A stretch of DNA of 64,000 nucleotides from NCBI GenBank assembly GCA_031269335.1, contig JAISZI010000031.1, forward strand, positions 1 through 64,000, read 5' to 3'. Position numbers and translations under genes: made by a program. The DNA is from Puniceicoccales bacterium. GTDB taxonomy: Bacteria; Verrucomicrobiota; Verrucomicrobiia; Opitutales; UBA953. Position 1 is the first letter of the stretch. Every line of letters starts with the position of its first letter. Shown piece after piece: positions 39,061 to 48,184 of the stretch. The notes below the pieces were generated by a model that saw only the letters and a list, made by a program, of their open reading frames with translations, ran no database searches and was not told the origin of the DNA.

Positions 39061-39191
39061 GAAGAAGTGATGGTCGCAATGAGAACTCGGCGGGTATTTG
39101 GCGCAAGAAAACAATGCGGCGGGCGGGTGTTACATGGATTTTACCGTCGCAGTGATTGCATTTTTCAGCGGCAGCTCAATATAGGGCGCGT

Positions 39192-41888
39192 ATGAAATTC
39201 AAAACTTCTGCTTTGCTATCCCATCGGTGCGCCAAAGTTTCGCGCCGTTTTCTCTCTTCTGCATTGCTTGCGGCGGCTGCGCCGTTGGCGAGCGCGTGGC
39301 TGATTTCTTCAGATGTCGCTGCTGCCAATGATGTTGTGCGGCTGACATTTTCCGCCGAGCTGACTTTTTCCGATGGGCGCACGGTAAACTCCGTGGACAT
39401 CCGCCTTTTCCCTGACGCCGCACCGATCACCGTGGAAAATTTTCTGCGCTACGTCACCGAGGGAAGATACAATGAAACTTTCATTCACCGCAGCGAGAAA
39501 GATTTCGTTGTTCAGGGTGGCGGCTATACCGTCGTCGCGACGGAAGAGGGTAACTCGATTACGCCCATTGATAGATACGATGCGATTACTAACGAGTTCA
39601 ACCAGTCGAACCTTCAGGGCACGCTCGCCATGGCGCGAGCTTCCGGGGTTGAGGACTCCGCAACCAGCGAGTGGTTTGTCAACATCGTGGACAACGACCC
39701 GCTGGACGGTGTGGACGGCGGTTTCACGGTTTTCGGCGAACTCCGAACTGCCGCCGATGTGGAGTTTTTCAACGCGCTCAATAGTCTTTCCACCTTCAGC
39801 GTCGATGGAACGGGCTTCACCAATATTCCGACCCTCGACGATCAGGGGTCTCTCGTTTGGATCATTTCCGCCGAAGTTATTTCCCGCGACGAAACCGTGA
39901 ACGACCGCATTCACACATGGGTCGGCGGGACTTCGGGAAAATGGGACCTCACGACGCGCAATTGGAATATCGTAGAGGGGAACGGCATTGCCCGCATTTT
40001 CACGCAGGGTTCCGAAGTCGTTTTTAATACGCCAGTAGGGACGCGCAACGACATTGCCCTTGTCGGTGGGTTGAATGTCGCTGATCTGTGCATAAGCGGC
40101 GGCGGCACCCTTGTTTTTAATGGTGCGGAAGGATCTGGTGGCATCACGGGGCAAGTCGGCGGCGTGGTTCCGAGCAATGCCGGTGCGCTGCTCAAAAAAG
40201 ACGCCGGCACGGCAGTTTTTCAATCAACGGTGCTCGATTTCCCCGGCGGGACCCGCGTTTCCGGCGGGATTCTTGCACTGGATAACACGCTGTTGAGGTC
40301 TAACGTCCGCGTCGATCCTGGGGCGGTGCTCCTCATTGGACCCAATGGATCGGGCACAGGTATTTACGGGAACATCGTCAACTACGGCACCATCCAGACA
40401 GGAAACAACGTCGTGGGGCGGCTCGTCATCAACGGCACCTTGACGAACGAGGGCGTGCTCCTCCTCAAGCTCTTCGCCGATGGTTCGCGGGACATTATTC
40501 GCAATGACACCGCGCAACCGATCGTCATCGGGGGAACGCTCAAACTCGACATTGCCAGTGAGTTTTTCACGGGAAACTCCGCAATCAGCTTCAACTTCGG
40601 CGAATTTGTCGAGGCTGGTGCCGGTGATGTTTCACTCTCGCCGGACACGACACTGGCGTTCGCAAATCCGCTTTTTATAGGAGAAATTACAGACTGGGCC
40701 AGCGGGCAGATTGAACTGCGCCGCAGTATCGAGGGAATCCCGGTGCGCTCCCACTTGATCCGATTCCGGAGTGCCCTGAACGCTCTCCACGCAAATGACC
40801 CCACAGGCGCCAGCGGCAGCTTCGTCGAATCCATTCTCTCCACTGCCTCTGGCGCAGGCGGCACTGGCGCTACCACGCAGGCAATCGCCGTCGCTTCTCC
40901 GCTCGGCTACTCAAGCCTGACCACCATGTCTAACGCCCTCGCCAACAGCAATGTTGCTGCCGTGCGCGGTCGCATTGCGGCGTTTTACAACGGAACCCTC
41001 ACCGAGAATGCCCCCGCCAAAAAGACCGACGCGACCAGCGCCGGCATCCGGCATCCGTATTCCTCGAATCTCTACATCGCCGCCGGCGGTTCCTTGGCTA
41101 AAAACGGCACCGAAAACACGAACCCCTTCTACGACACGCAAACCTACTCCGTCGGCGTGGGCATCGACGGGCACGTGAAAGATAAAATCCTCGCGGGTGT
41201 CCGCCTCGACGGCGGTAGCGGCAATGCCGATTTCCACTTTGACGCGGGCAAGGCGACCACGAACCAGTTTCAAGCCACGGGCTACGCCTCCATTCCCCTC
41301 ACAAACCAGTTCCGCGCCGACACCGCCGTTTTCGCCGCTTACGCCAACCACGAAGTAAAACACCGCACCCTCGCCGGTGGCGCGGTCAATGAGGCTGACG
41401 CCCGCGGTATTACGGCAGGTGTATCTTCATGGCTAACAGGCAGTTTCACGATAACCGAGACGCTCGACTTTTCCCCGTTTGCCGGCGTCGAATTCACCCA
41501 CGCGAGCACAGGTTCGCTCACGGAAGATGGCGGCGAAGCCAATGGCGCACTTTCCATAGACGCCATTTCGCAGAATTCGCTCCGCGTCCGTGTCGGCGGA
41601 GCTGTCCGTTGGCGTTTCCTGCCGGACGCTCACCTTTCCTTGAACCTTGCGTATGCACGAGAACTGCTCGGGACGGACACCGAAATTAAAGCGCGTTTCA
41701 CCGCCGCAGGATTGCCAAAATTCCGCGTGAACGCCCCCGCCCTCGCCGAAAATGCAATTGAGGCGGGTCCCTCCCTTGATGTGAAACTTTCCGATGCCAC
41801 CGCGATCTCCGCGGGATACTTCTTTGAAAGCAATTTTGCCGACCGGACCGCACATCATTTCAACGCTTCTTTTCAATGGCGTTTTTAA
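39192..41888 (+). CDS. Autotransporter with an N-terminal cyclophilin (peptidyl-prolyl isomerase) domain
   Basis: An 898-aa surface protein. A signal peptide (FLSSALLAAAAPLASA, or cleavage after VAAA at 45) is followed by a cyclophilin-like PPIase at ~47-235. Active-site residues R100, F105 and Q108 occur in FIHRSEKDFVVQGGG, aligned with R55, F60 and Q63 of CypA, and then GTLAMARA, SEWFVNIVDN and GGFTVFGEL. Residues ~245-560 are a short beta-helix passenger with a WVGGTSGKWDLTTRNW module. The last ~260 residues are a barrel ending in FNASFQWRF, closely related to that of the giant autotransporter. It is divergent from lysC over 131 bp. Isomerase activity is inferred from the conserved residues. 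Confidence 0.9.
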   Translation: MKFKTSALLSHRCAKVSRRFLSSALLAAAAPLASAWLISSDVAAANDVVRLTFSAELTFSDGRTVNSVDIRLFPDAAPITVENFLRYVTEGRYNETFIHRSEKDFVVQGGGYTVVATEEGNSITPIDRYDAITNEFNQSNLQGTLAMARASGVEDSATSEWFVNIVDNDPLDGVDGGFTVFGELRTAADVEFFNALNSLSTFSVDGTGFTNIPTLDDQGSLVWIISAEVISRDETVNDRIHTWVGGTSGKWDLTTRNWNIVEGNGIARIFTQGSEVVFNTPVGTRNDIALVGGLNVADLCISGGGTLVFNGAEGSGGITGQVGGVVPSNAGALLKKDAGTAVFQSTVLDFPGGTRVSGGILALDNTLLRSNVRVDPGAVLLIGPNGSGTGIYGNIVNYGTIQTGNNVVGRLVINGTLTNEGVLLLKLFADGSRDIIRNDTAQPIVIGGTLKLDIASEFFTGNSAISFNFGEFVEAGAGDVSLSPDTTLAFANPLFIGEITDWASGQIELRRSIEGIPVRSHLIRFRSALNALHANDPTGASGSFVESILSTASGAGGTGATTQAIAVASPLGYSSLTTMSNALANSNVAAVRGRIAAFYNGTLTENAPAKKTDATSAGIRHPYSSNLYIAAGGSLAKNGTENTNPFYDTQTYSVGVGIDGHVKDKILAGVRLDGGSGNADFHFDAGKATTNQFQATGYASIPLTNQFRADTAVFAAYANHEVKHRTLAGGAVNEADARGITAGVSSWLTGSFTITETLDFSPFAGVEFTHASTGSLTEDGGEANGALSIDAISQNSLRVRVGGAVRWRFLPDAHLSLNLAYARELLGTDTEIKARFTAAGLPKFRVNAPALAENAIEAGPSLDVKLSDATAISAGYFFESNFADRTAHHFNASFQWRF

Positions 41889-42052
41889 CCCGAAAACCGC
41901 CTTTGAAAAGGCGCGACTTGCGGAAAGCTGCGGGCATCAGCGAGTTGCGCTCTTCGCTCGACGCGCTTCCAGTGCGCCTTCGGAGAAGCGTAACTCACTG
42001 CTCCTCCGCATCTTCCTCGCAATTCACGCCATTCAAAAGCGGTTTTCGGGTT
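41887..42052. repeat. Nested inverted repeat between autotransporter and TPR genes
   Basis: AACCCGAAAACCGCCTTTGAA (41887-41907) is complementary, with one mismatch, to TTCAAAAGCGGTTTTCGGGTT (42032-42052). Inside lies a second pair, GAGTTGCGCTCTTC / GAGAAGCGTAACTC. The outer stem begins two bases before the autotransporter stop ends. It could act as a terminator-like structure or be a small palindromic element. It occupies most of the 282-bp gap. Confidence 0.75.
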
Positions 42053-42170
42053 CTAACCCGAGCCGAATTCCCCGAAATGCTACGCCGCCAGGAGGATTTT
42101 CCTCGACTCTTCGCGCCGCGAGATGAACCTCGCGTGCTTAGCTTTTTTCAGTCACTTCCAGCTACTTCTC

Positions 42171-43571
42171 ATGCCTAAAGTTACCTTGTCCAGCTTGGAC
42201 CCGCGATTGCAAAAACAAGTCGCGTCCGCCGAGAAATCCCTTCTCACCAATCCCTTATACACCGTCGAAGTCCTCCGTAGCATTGTTCAGAACAATCCCG
42301 AATGTCTCGAGGTCCGGCGCCTCTTGCGCAAGGCGCAAAAGCGCGTCTATGGTCCCGTAAAAAAAGGCTTCGGCAGTTTGTTTAGTTCGTTCCCAGCCGT
42401 ATTGGGCGCCAGCAAGCTCGTCGCTACCGCCCCACTCGAAGCGATCAAAGTCGCAGAAAAATTACTCGATAAAAAACCAACCGACTCTGCCGCTAATAAA
42501 CTGCTCGCTTCCGCCGCCGAAAAACTTGCCTGGTTCGACACCGCTGCATTCGCCTACGAAGAAGCCTCCGCCGCCGAACCGAAAAACCTTTCCCTCCTCG
42601 TCGCGTGGGGCACTGTCCTCATCAAAGCCGAAGATTTTGACGCTGCGTTAAACGTTGCCGACGAAGGGCTTAAACGTTTCCCAGGCAACGGCGATTTACA
42701 AGAAGTCGCCCGCCGGGCATCCGTCGCCAAAACCCTTCAAAAGGGCAAATGGGAGGCGCAAGGCGACTTCAAGGAAAAGACCAAAGACCTCTCGGCTGCC
42801 AGCCAGGTTGACGTCGAAAGCCGCATCGTGCAGGACATCGCCGTCGCCGTCCGCATCGCCGCCGAATTAGAACAAAAAATCGCCGCCGACCCCGAAAACG
42901 TGGACTACTACCGCGAGGCAATCCGCAATTACCAAACCGCCGGAGACTTAGATAAAGCCCTTGATGCCATCCGCCGCGCACGCCAAACAAATATCGGACG
43001 CGCCGACGCAGCACTCGAAAAACAAGAAAACGAAATCTCGCTGGCTATCCTCGATAAAAAAGTGGAGACAATCGCCGAACAGCTCGCCGCCGACCCCGAA
43101 AACGACGCCCTGCGAACGAATCACCAACAAGCCGTGAACGATGCGCTTTCCTTTCGCCTCCAAATCTACAAAAACCTCGTCGAACGCTACCCCAACGACT
43201 ACAGCTACCGTTACAGCCTCGGCGTCCTCCTCCTTCAAACTGGCAGCGTAGATGAAGCCATCCAACAGCTCCAAGTCGCCCAACGCAATCCGCGCAACCG
43301 GCACAACGCCATGCTCCACCTCGCTCGCGCCTTCGTCGCCGGAAACAAATTCGACCTCGCCGTCGAACAATTGCAAACCGCCAAAAGCGAAATCCTTCCG
43401 ATGAACGACACGAAAAAGGAAATTATTTACGAGCTTGGCAGCGCCCTCGAAAAAGTCGGACGCGAAAAAGAAGCTATCGATGAATATAAAGCCCTCTACA
43501 TGAACGATTCCTCCTATCGCGACGTCTCCGCCAAAATCAACGCCTACTACGCCGCACAACAAAACGCCTGA
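42171..43571 (+). CDS. Tetratricopeptide-repeat protein, unknown role
   Basis: A 466-aa helical-repeat protein with no signal peptide, probably cytoplasmic. TPR-like helices are recognisable at EAIKVAEKLLDKKPTDSAAN, AFAYEEASAAEPKNLSLLVA, NYRYSLGVLLLQTGSVDEAI and KKEIIYELGSALEKVGREKE. The middle (~200-330) is Lys/Glu/Gln-rich and likely alpha-helical. TPR proteins are scaffolds for protein-protein contacts. The ATG at 42171 (MPKVTLSSLDPRLQKQ) is favoured. It precedes holA by 25 bp and is probably co-transcribed with it. Confidence 0.85.
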   Translation: MPKVTLSSLDPRLQKQVASAEKSLLTNPLYTVEVLRSIVQNNPECLEVRRLLRKAQKRVYGPVKKGFGSLFSSFPAVLGASKLVATAPLEAIKVAEKLLDKKPTDSAANKLLASAAEKLAWFDTAAFAYEEASAAEPKNLSLLVAWGTVLIKAEDFDAALNVADEGLKRFPGNGDLQEVARRASVAKTLQKGKWEAQGDFKEKTKDLSAASQVDVESRIVQDIAVAVRIAAELEQKIAADPENVDYYREAIRNYQTAGDLDKALDAIRRARQTNIGRADAALEKQENEISLAILDKKVETIAEQLAADPENDALRTNHQQAVNDALSFRLQIYKNLVERYPNDYSYRYSLGVLLLQTGSVDEAIQQLQVAQRNPRNRHNAMLHLARAFVAGNKFDLAVEQLQTAKSEILPMNDTKKEIIYELGSALEKVGREKEAIDEYKALYMNDSSYRDVSAKINAYYAAQQNA

Positions 43572-43596
43572 TACACCCCAACACCGGTGTTCTCTC

Positions 43597-44709
43597 ATGC
43601 CCGCTCGCTTTCACTTCTTCACCGGCGACGACGACTACCTCGTAGATCGCGCCGCCCGTGCCTGTTTCGAGAAGTTTAATAAAGAAACCAACGACCCGCT
43701 CTCTTCCGAAATTATCAGCGCCACCGCAACGAAGGAAGATGACGCCCTGGCAATCCTCGCCAATTTCATCCCCGCCGTCACAACCCTTCCTCTCTTCGGC
43801 GGCAAAAAAAATGTCTGGCTGCGCACCCTGAACTGGCTGGCGAGAGATACGCTCTTCGGCCGCTCCGAAGCAGGTAAGGATTGCCTCGCACGCCTTCAAA
43901 AAACACTCGATAAAATCGATCCGGAAAATTTTAACGTCGTAATCAGTGCCTTCCCCGCCGACGGCACCCGCTCCGAAACAAAATGGCTGAAAAATAACAG
44001 CGACCCCTCCGCCTCTGTCCCTCTTCTCAAAGGAAAGGGCGGCGATAAAGGTGTCCCAGCCGCGATACTCGCCGCCGAAGCAAACGCGCTCGGCGTGAAA
44101 TTGTCCGATACAGTCTGCGAAGAACTCCTCGAAAAAGTCGGCGCAAACCTTCGTATGGCGATCGAAGAAGTGCGCAAACTTGCCTCTTATATTGGTGCTT
44201 CCGGCGGTGCCATCACCTCCGATATGATCGCAAAACTCGTCCCGGTTTTCGGAGAAGGCGATTTTTTTGAACCAGTCGAAGCTTTTTATTCTGCCAATAT
44301 CGAATACGCATTGGATTCCCTGCGCCGTTTCTTTTTTCACAACCCAAAGGCGGGGCGGGGTTTGCTGGCCACTCTCCAAAAACGAAACCGCCTCCTCCTC
44401 CAGCTGCGCACCTTGACCGACGCACGAGCCATCAGCGGAAGTTTCAGCGAGGCAGCATTGTCCCGCGCCGCTGCGGAATATGGCTCCGCTTTCGGCGATA
44501 CCATCGGCGAAAAAAACGAACTGAACGTGTTCGCCCAAAACGGATTTTACCTCTCGCGACTCGCCCGCTCCGCAAAAATCTTTTCGCTGCGCAGTTTGAT
44601 CGAACTCCAGCTCGCCTTCGTCGATTGCTACAACTCCATCCTCGCCCGCCCCAACGAAGAAGAAGCCGTCTTCCGCGAATTCTTTGAACGCTGCCTCACC
44701 AAAAAATAA
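43597..44709 (+). CDS. holA: DNA polymerase III subunit delta
   Basis: Clamp-loader subunit that opens the sliding clamp. The N-terminus HFFTGDDDYLVDRAARACFEKF and TTLPLFGGKKNVWLRTLNWL are typical of HolA, as are the middle AEANALGVKLSDTVCEELLEKVGANLRMAIEEVRKL and the C-terminal helical domain (LIELQLAFVDCYNSILARPNEEE). 370 aa is slightly longer than the E. coli protein. It ends 15 bp before the convergent purA stop. Confidence 0.9.
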   Translation: MPARFHFFTGDDDYLVDRAARACFEKFNKETNDPLSSEIISATATKEDDALAILANFIPAVTTLPLFGGKKNVWLRTLNWLARDTLFGRSEAGKDCLARLQKTLDKIDPENFNVVISAFPADGTRSETKWLKNNSDPSASVPLLKGKGGDKGVPAAILAAEANALGVKLSDTVCEELLEKVGANLRMAIEEVRKLASYIGASGGAITSDMIAKLVPVFGEGDFFEPVEAFYSANIEYALDSLRRFFFHNPKAGRGLLATLQKRNRLLLQLRTLTDARAISGSFSEAALSRAAAEYGSAFGDTIGEKNELNVFAQNGFYLSRLARSAKIFSLRSLIELQLAFVDCYNSILARPNEEEAVFREFFERCLTKK

Positions 44710-44724
44710 TTATTACGCGAGTTA

Positions 44725-46260
44725 TTAAACAATCTTCATTAATTCTGTCGGCTTGGGGACATCCTTAATGATTTGATCGGGATCGGGACCGACGCCGATG
44801 TAGCGCAAATTCGGAGCGGCGACTCCTGCCAGATTCGCAATAGTTTTCACGACAAAGGCGACATAACGCTGCGCTTCGAGAGGAAGTTCGGCGAAGTTAC
44901 GCGCTTCGGAAATATCGCGATCCCACGACGGAAGTGCCGCATAGACAGGACGTAAAGTGCGGCGCAACGCATCGTTGCGCGGCACGCAAGTGTAAGTCTT
45001 GCCGGTGGCGGGATCGCGGTATGCCGTGCAGACAAGCAATACCCCGCCTTTCCATGCACTTCCCGCTGAAAGCGCATCAAGCTTATTTATCACAATGTCC
45101 TGATAACCACCATGACGCAGCGCGTCCGCTTTTTCCACACAATCAAACCAGCCGACCATGCGCTGCCGCCCAGTGCTCGTCCCATACTCCAGTCGGCGCA
45201 AACGTATCGCGAGCGGATGCGCATCATCCATTTGCGTAAGAAAGGTATGCGTTCCGACCTTGGTGTCGTAAGCCTTGCACACGCCAACCGTGTGGACAGG
45301 CTGCACGGGCAAACCCGCCGATTGAAACAGCTCTGGCGTAAAAGTGTGCGAGGCGGTCACGTTAGGCGCAAAACCATGGCGCTTATCAAGCCAGTACGCC
45401 TGACCAAATTCACCGATGACGTAATTTCCTTGCGCAAGGCAAGTTCGGATTCGCTCGCGCACGTCACCGATATTTTCGCGCAACGCATACCCCGCTTCCC
45501 ATGTCGCTTCAATGACCGCAGAGCGATTGAAACAAAAGGCTTCCCCAGACCCAAATCGCGTAAAATCAAACGCTTCCTCAGCAAACACCCCCGATTTTAT
45601 GGTATCGTGGTTGGCGTGCTTTTCGGCATCGCTGAGCTTTTCCAGAAATTCCTGCCAGCGAGCAGGTTCCACGCGACACACATGGCGAATGACACGCTCG
45701 GCACGGTCAATGCGGGCATCGAGTTTCGCAGCAAATTCATCCGCCCCAGCACAAAAATCGGCAAAATATATCTGCCATTGCCCCGCCTCATCCGTGTAAG
45801 CGGGCGTAATCCCGCGCCCAGTGCTCCCGCGCGGCAGCTGCCCAAGGATATTCACGCGGTAATCTTCCCACGCCAAGTCAAGCATCCGGTGCGTGACGTC
45901 GCTAACAAGCGTGCGTTCATCCACAAGCAAACGCGTATATATCGAATAACCAAGCAGATCGAGCGGCTTCGCTTCCCAGTGCACCTTGCGCGGATCGGCA
46001 ACCACACCAGCCCCAAGTGCCAGCGTCTTCACATCGCGTTCAATAAGACCGCCCGGAAGCAAGTTCAACTTGAGACCCCCAACCGTGTGCCCGGAATTCG
46101 CCCCACCATTAACCTTGAGCACAACGCCGACAATGTCGCGCCGCCCATGTTTTTCTTGTAACTCGCGGATAACCTCTGGTATGAGGCGCCCCTTGCCCTC
46201 GTCGCCTGTGCTGATACCGGTGTCGGCTATTATCCGACTTGTGAATGGTGTGAGTGCCAT
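44725..46260 (-). CDS. purA: Adenylosuccinate synthetase, divergent long form
   Basis: Joins IMP and aspartate using GTP, the first step from IMP to AMP. Family motifs are present but altered: STGDEGKGRLIPEVI for the usual WGDEGKGK, GGANSGHTV, STGRGITPAYTDE, FGQAYWLDKRHGFAPNVTAS, and RLEYGTSTGRQRMVGWFD. At 511 aa it is ~80 residues longer than the common enzyme; much of the excess lies between GITPAYTDE and VIGEFGQ. The ATG at 46260 is chosen, as the track's 52 upstream codons are repeat sequence. PurN elsewhere in the window belongs to the same overall pathway. A paralogue with changed substrate cannot be excluded. Confidence 0.85.
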   Translation of the reverse strand: MALTPFTSRIIADTGISTGDEGKGRLIPEVIRELQEKHGRRDIVGVVLKVNGGANSGHTVGGLKLNLLPGGLIERDVKTLALGAGVVADPRKVHWEAKPLDLLGYSIYTRLLVDERTLVSDVTHRMLDLAWEDYRVNILGQLPRGSTGRGITPAYTDEAGQWQIYFADFCAGADEFAAKLDARIDRAERVIRHVCRVEPARWQEFLEKLSDAEKHANHDTIKSGVFAEEAFDFTRFGSGEAFCFNRSAVIEATWEAGYALRENIGDVRERIRTCLAQGNYVIGEFGQAYWLDKRHGFAPNVTASHTFTPELFQSAGLPVQPVHTVGVCKAYDTKVGTHTFLTQMDDAHPLAIRLRRLEYGTSTGRQRMVGWFDCVEKADALRHGGYQDIVINKLDALSAGSAWKGGVLLVCTAYRDPATGKTYTCVPRNDALRRTLRPVYAALPSWDRDISEARNFAELPLEAQRYVAFVVKTIANLAGVAAPNLRYIGVGPDPDQIIKDVPKPTELMKIV

Positions 46261-46345
46261 GTGGAATTTTAAGAACGCCCATGAATAGGCACAAAACCGC
46301 AAAAGGCAACAGCCGAAGGGCGAGAAGTAATTCATATCCTCACGC

Positions 46346-46465
46346 GAAGCCAACAGCGCTCCCCCAAAGGGGCACCGGAGCGAGCGCAGCCAGAGCAAGT
46401 GCTGTGCGCCGTTCACGGCGGGAGGCTCTCCTCCCTCTCTCCTCTATCTCCTATTCCCTATCTCC
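46346..46465 (+). repeat. Dispersed repeat E, copy 2: left inverted repeat of the ATPase cassette
   Basis: CAAGTGCTGTGCGCCGTTCACGGCGGGAGGCTCTCC (46396-46431) is complementary to the sequence at 48109-48151 on the far side of the AAA-ATPase gene. The following pyrimidine tract (TCTCCTCTATCTCC...) also pairs with a purine tract at 48063-48096. It runs into the last codons of that gene. Confidence 0.85.
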
Positions 46466-48017
46466 CCACTTTCCATTCACAGATTTGCCGTTTTTCGCCG
46501 TCGAAAACGACGCCGACTTTTACGAGTGTTTTGCCGGTGCCGGTCCATGCTGTTAAATACTCTTTTGTGTCAATTTGCGCGAGGGCGACGTCGGCGGTGC
46601 CGTTTGTTTTGAACTCAAAACAATAGACGTATTTCGGCGTCTCAACAATGCTGTCGGCGCGACCGCTGGCGGTGCGCACCTCGGAGCGGCAACGCAGTCC
46701 GAGCATATTAAAAATGATGTGAAAAACGCTCTGAAAATACTTCTCTTCTTTTGAGGAAATGTCGTAGGGAATGCCCGCGAGAAACGGCTTTATTCCCTCT
46801 TCGAGAGCGCGGTCTATTTCGCCGTTGTAGAGTAATTCGGGAACCTTGTTTAGAACAGAACTCTTCTTGAAGAGCGGAATCTGCAAGTAACTTGTAGCCA
46901 ATTCGTTGGCGAACGCGCCGCGAACTTCTGTGTTTGGATAATCCAGCGTGAAACGCTCGAAATCGGCGTTGTAATCTTTGATTGTCAGATAGCCGGATTG
47001 GAAAAGAACAGAGGTCGGCTCAAGGTTCTCCAAATCGAATTTGCGCAAATCCTCGACCGTGATTTGGACATTGCTAAATTCTATTATTGGCAGGTTCGCT
47101 TTCTTCAAAAGTTCGACAAGATAGTTTGGTGTTCCGCTCTCAAACCAGTAGGAGTGAAATTCGCCGTTATTGAAATGAAGCAACAAGCCATACGGGTTAT
47201 AGACAGTGAGCGGTTTTTCCGTGAAACGATAACCGTTGTAGAAATTGCGCAACCGCGCAAGATAGGCGTCGCGCCCGCCAAATTTAGCGGCGTGTTTGTC
47301 AATGTATTCGACGAAATCGCGCTCCATCTCCTCCTGCATAATTCCGCAGATGTCGGCGTATTTTGGGTCGAGCGTGATGTCGGTGAGATTGTTCAGCGCA
47401 GAGAAAATACTGACTTTTGAAAACTTGGTGATGCCGGTGATGAAGGTAAATCTCAGGTCTTCCTCCTTCACTTTAACCGTCCGGTAAAAATCGCGTAGAA
47501 TCTCGCGCATGGCGTTGAACTCCTGCGGCTTACCAATCATGCTCAACAAGGGGCTGTCGTATTCGTCAATGATGACGGCGGCTTTTTCGCCGTATTTGGC
47601 GCGGACGTCCTCAATAAGTGCCGCAAACCGAGTCGCGAGTGTCTCGCCGCGCAGAGGAACATCGAGCCGCCGCGCCGCACTCACCAGCCGGTCTTGCAGG
47701 GAAAGGGCGCACGCCGCCGCGCCATCGCTGAATCCTCCGGCACTCATATCGAGCCGAATGACCGGATACTTTTTCCACTCCCAGCCGCTGTCGGCGGCAC
47801 CGATGGCGAGGCCATCGAAGAGTTCGCGGCGAGCGTCGAAGATGGCGTGAAGCGTCGTGCACAACAGCGTTTTACCAAAACGGCGCGGTCGGGCGAGGAA
47901 GAAGACGCGGTCGGGAGCGCGCAGCATTTCGAGAATACGGGCAGTCTTATCCACATAGAGCAAATTCTCCTCACGGATATCCCAAAAAACCTGGCGGGCG
48001 ATTGGCAAGCGTCTCAT
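46458..48017 (-). CDS. AAA-ATPase-like / PD-(D/E)XK nuclease protein
   Basis: A 519-aa two-domain protein. The N-terminal AAA-ATPase-like domain starts RRLPIARQVFWDIREENLLYVDKT and has a Walker A FLARPRRFGKTLL and Walker B AAVIIDEYDSPLLS. The C-terminal part matches the PD-(D/E)XK nuclease domain usually fused to it: GRADSIVETPKYVYCFEFKTNGTADVALAQI supplies D...ExK. Genes of this kind are often present in many copies per genome; their role is not established. Starts at 48017 (MRRLPI) or 48029 (MRGVMRR) both fit; the 48173 start reads repeat DNA. Inverted repeats lie on both sides, tightly against the gene. Confidence 0.87.
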   Translation of the reverse strand: MRRLPIARQVFWDIREENLLYVDKTARILEMLRAPDRVFFLARPRRFGKTLLCTTLHAIFDARRELFDGLAIGAADSGWEWKKYPVIRLDMSAGGFSDGAAACALSLQDRLVSAARRLDVPLRGETLATRFAALIEDVRAKYGEKAAVIIDEYDSPLLSMIGKPQEFNAMREILRDFYRTVKVKEEDLRFTFITGITKFSKVSIFSALNNLTDITLDPKYADICGIMQEEMERDFVEYIDKHAAKFGGRDAYLARLRNFYNGYRFTEKPLTVYNPYGLLLHFNNGEFHSYWFESGTPNYLVELLKKANLPIIEFSNVQITVEDLRKFDLENLEPTSVLFQSGYLTIKDYNADFERFTLDYPNTEVRGAFANELATSYLQIPLFKKSSVLNKVPELLYNGEIDRALEEGIKPFLAGIPYDISSKEEKYFQSVFHIIFNMLGLRCRSEVRTASGRADSIVETPKYVYCFEFKTNGTADVALAQIDTKEYLTAWTGTGKTLVKVGVVFDGEKRQICEWKVGR

Positions 48018-48062
48018 AACACCGCGCATGGTCGCGAACCGGCGGCGCGGCGCAAGGGGATT

Positions 48063-48151
48063 TGGAGATGGAGATAGGAGGAGAGAAAAGAGGTGGCAGG
48101 AAAGGAGCGGAAAGGAGAGCCTCCCGCCGTGAACGGCGGGCACAGCATTTG
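48063..48151 (-). repeat. Dispersed repeat E, copy 3: right inverted repeat of the ATPase cassette
   Basis: GGAAAGGAGAGCCTCCCGCCGTGAACGGCGGGCACAGCATTTG is the reverse complement, with few changes, of 46391-46434. It contains its own small hairpin (CCCGCCGT-GA-ACGGCGGG). Confidence 0.85.
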
Positions 48152-48184
48152 CTTCTTCGTTCACTCGCGCCAATGGCGCATCCT

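Noticed and set aside
41876-42178. 100-aa ORF exactly filling the gap between autotransporter and TPR genes
   Set aside because: It overlaps both neighbours and reads through the nested palindrome; no recognisable domain or signal. Left out, but conservation would change this.
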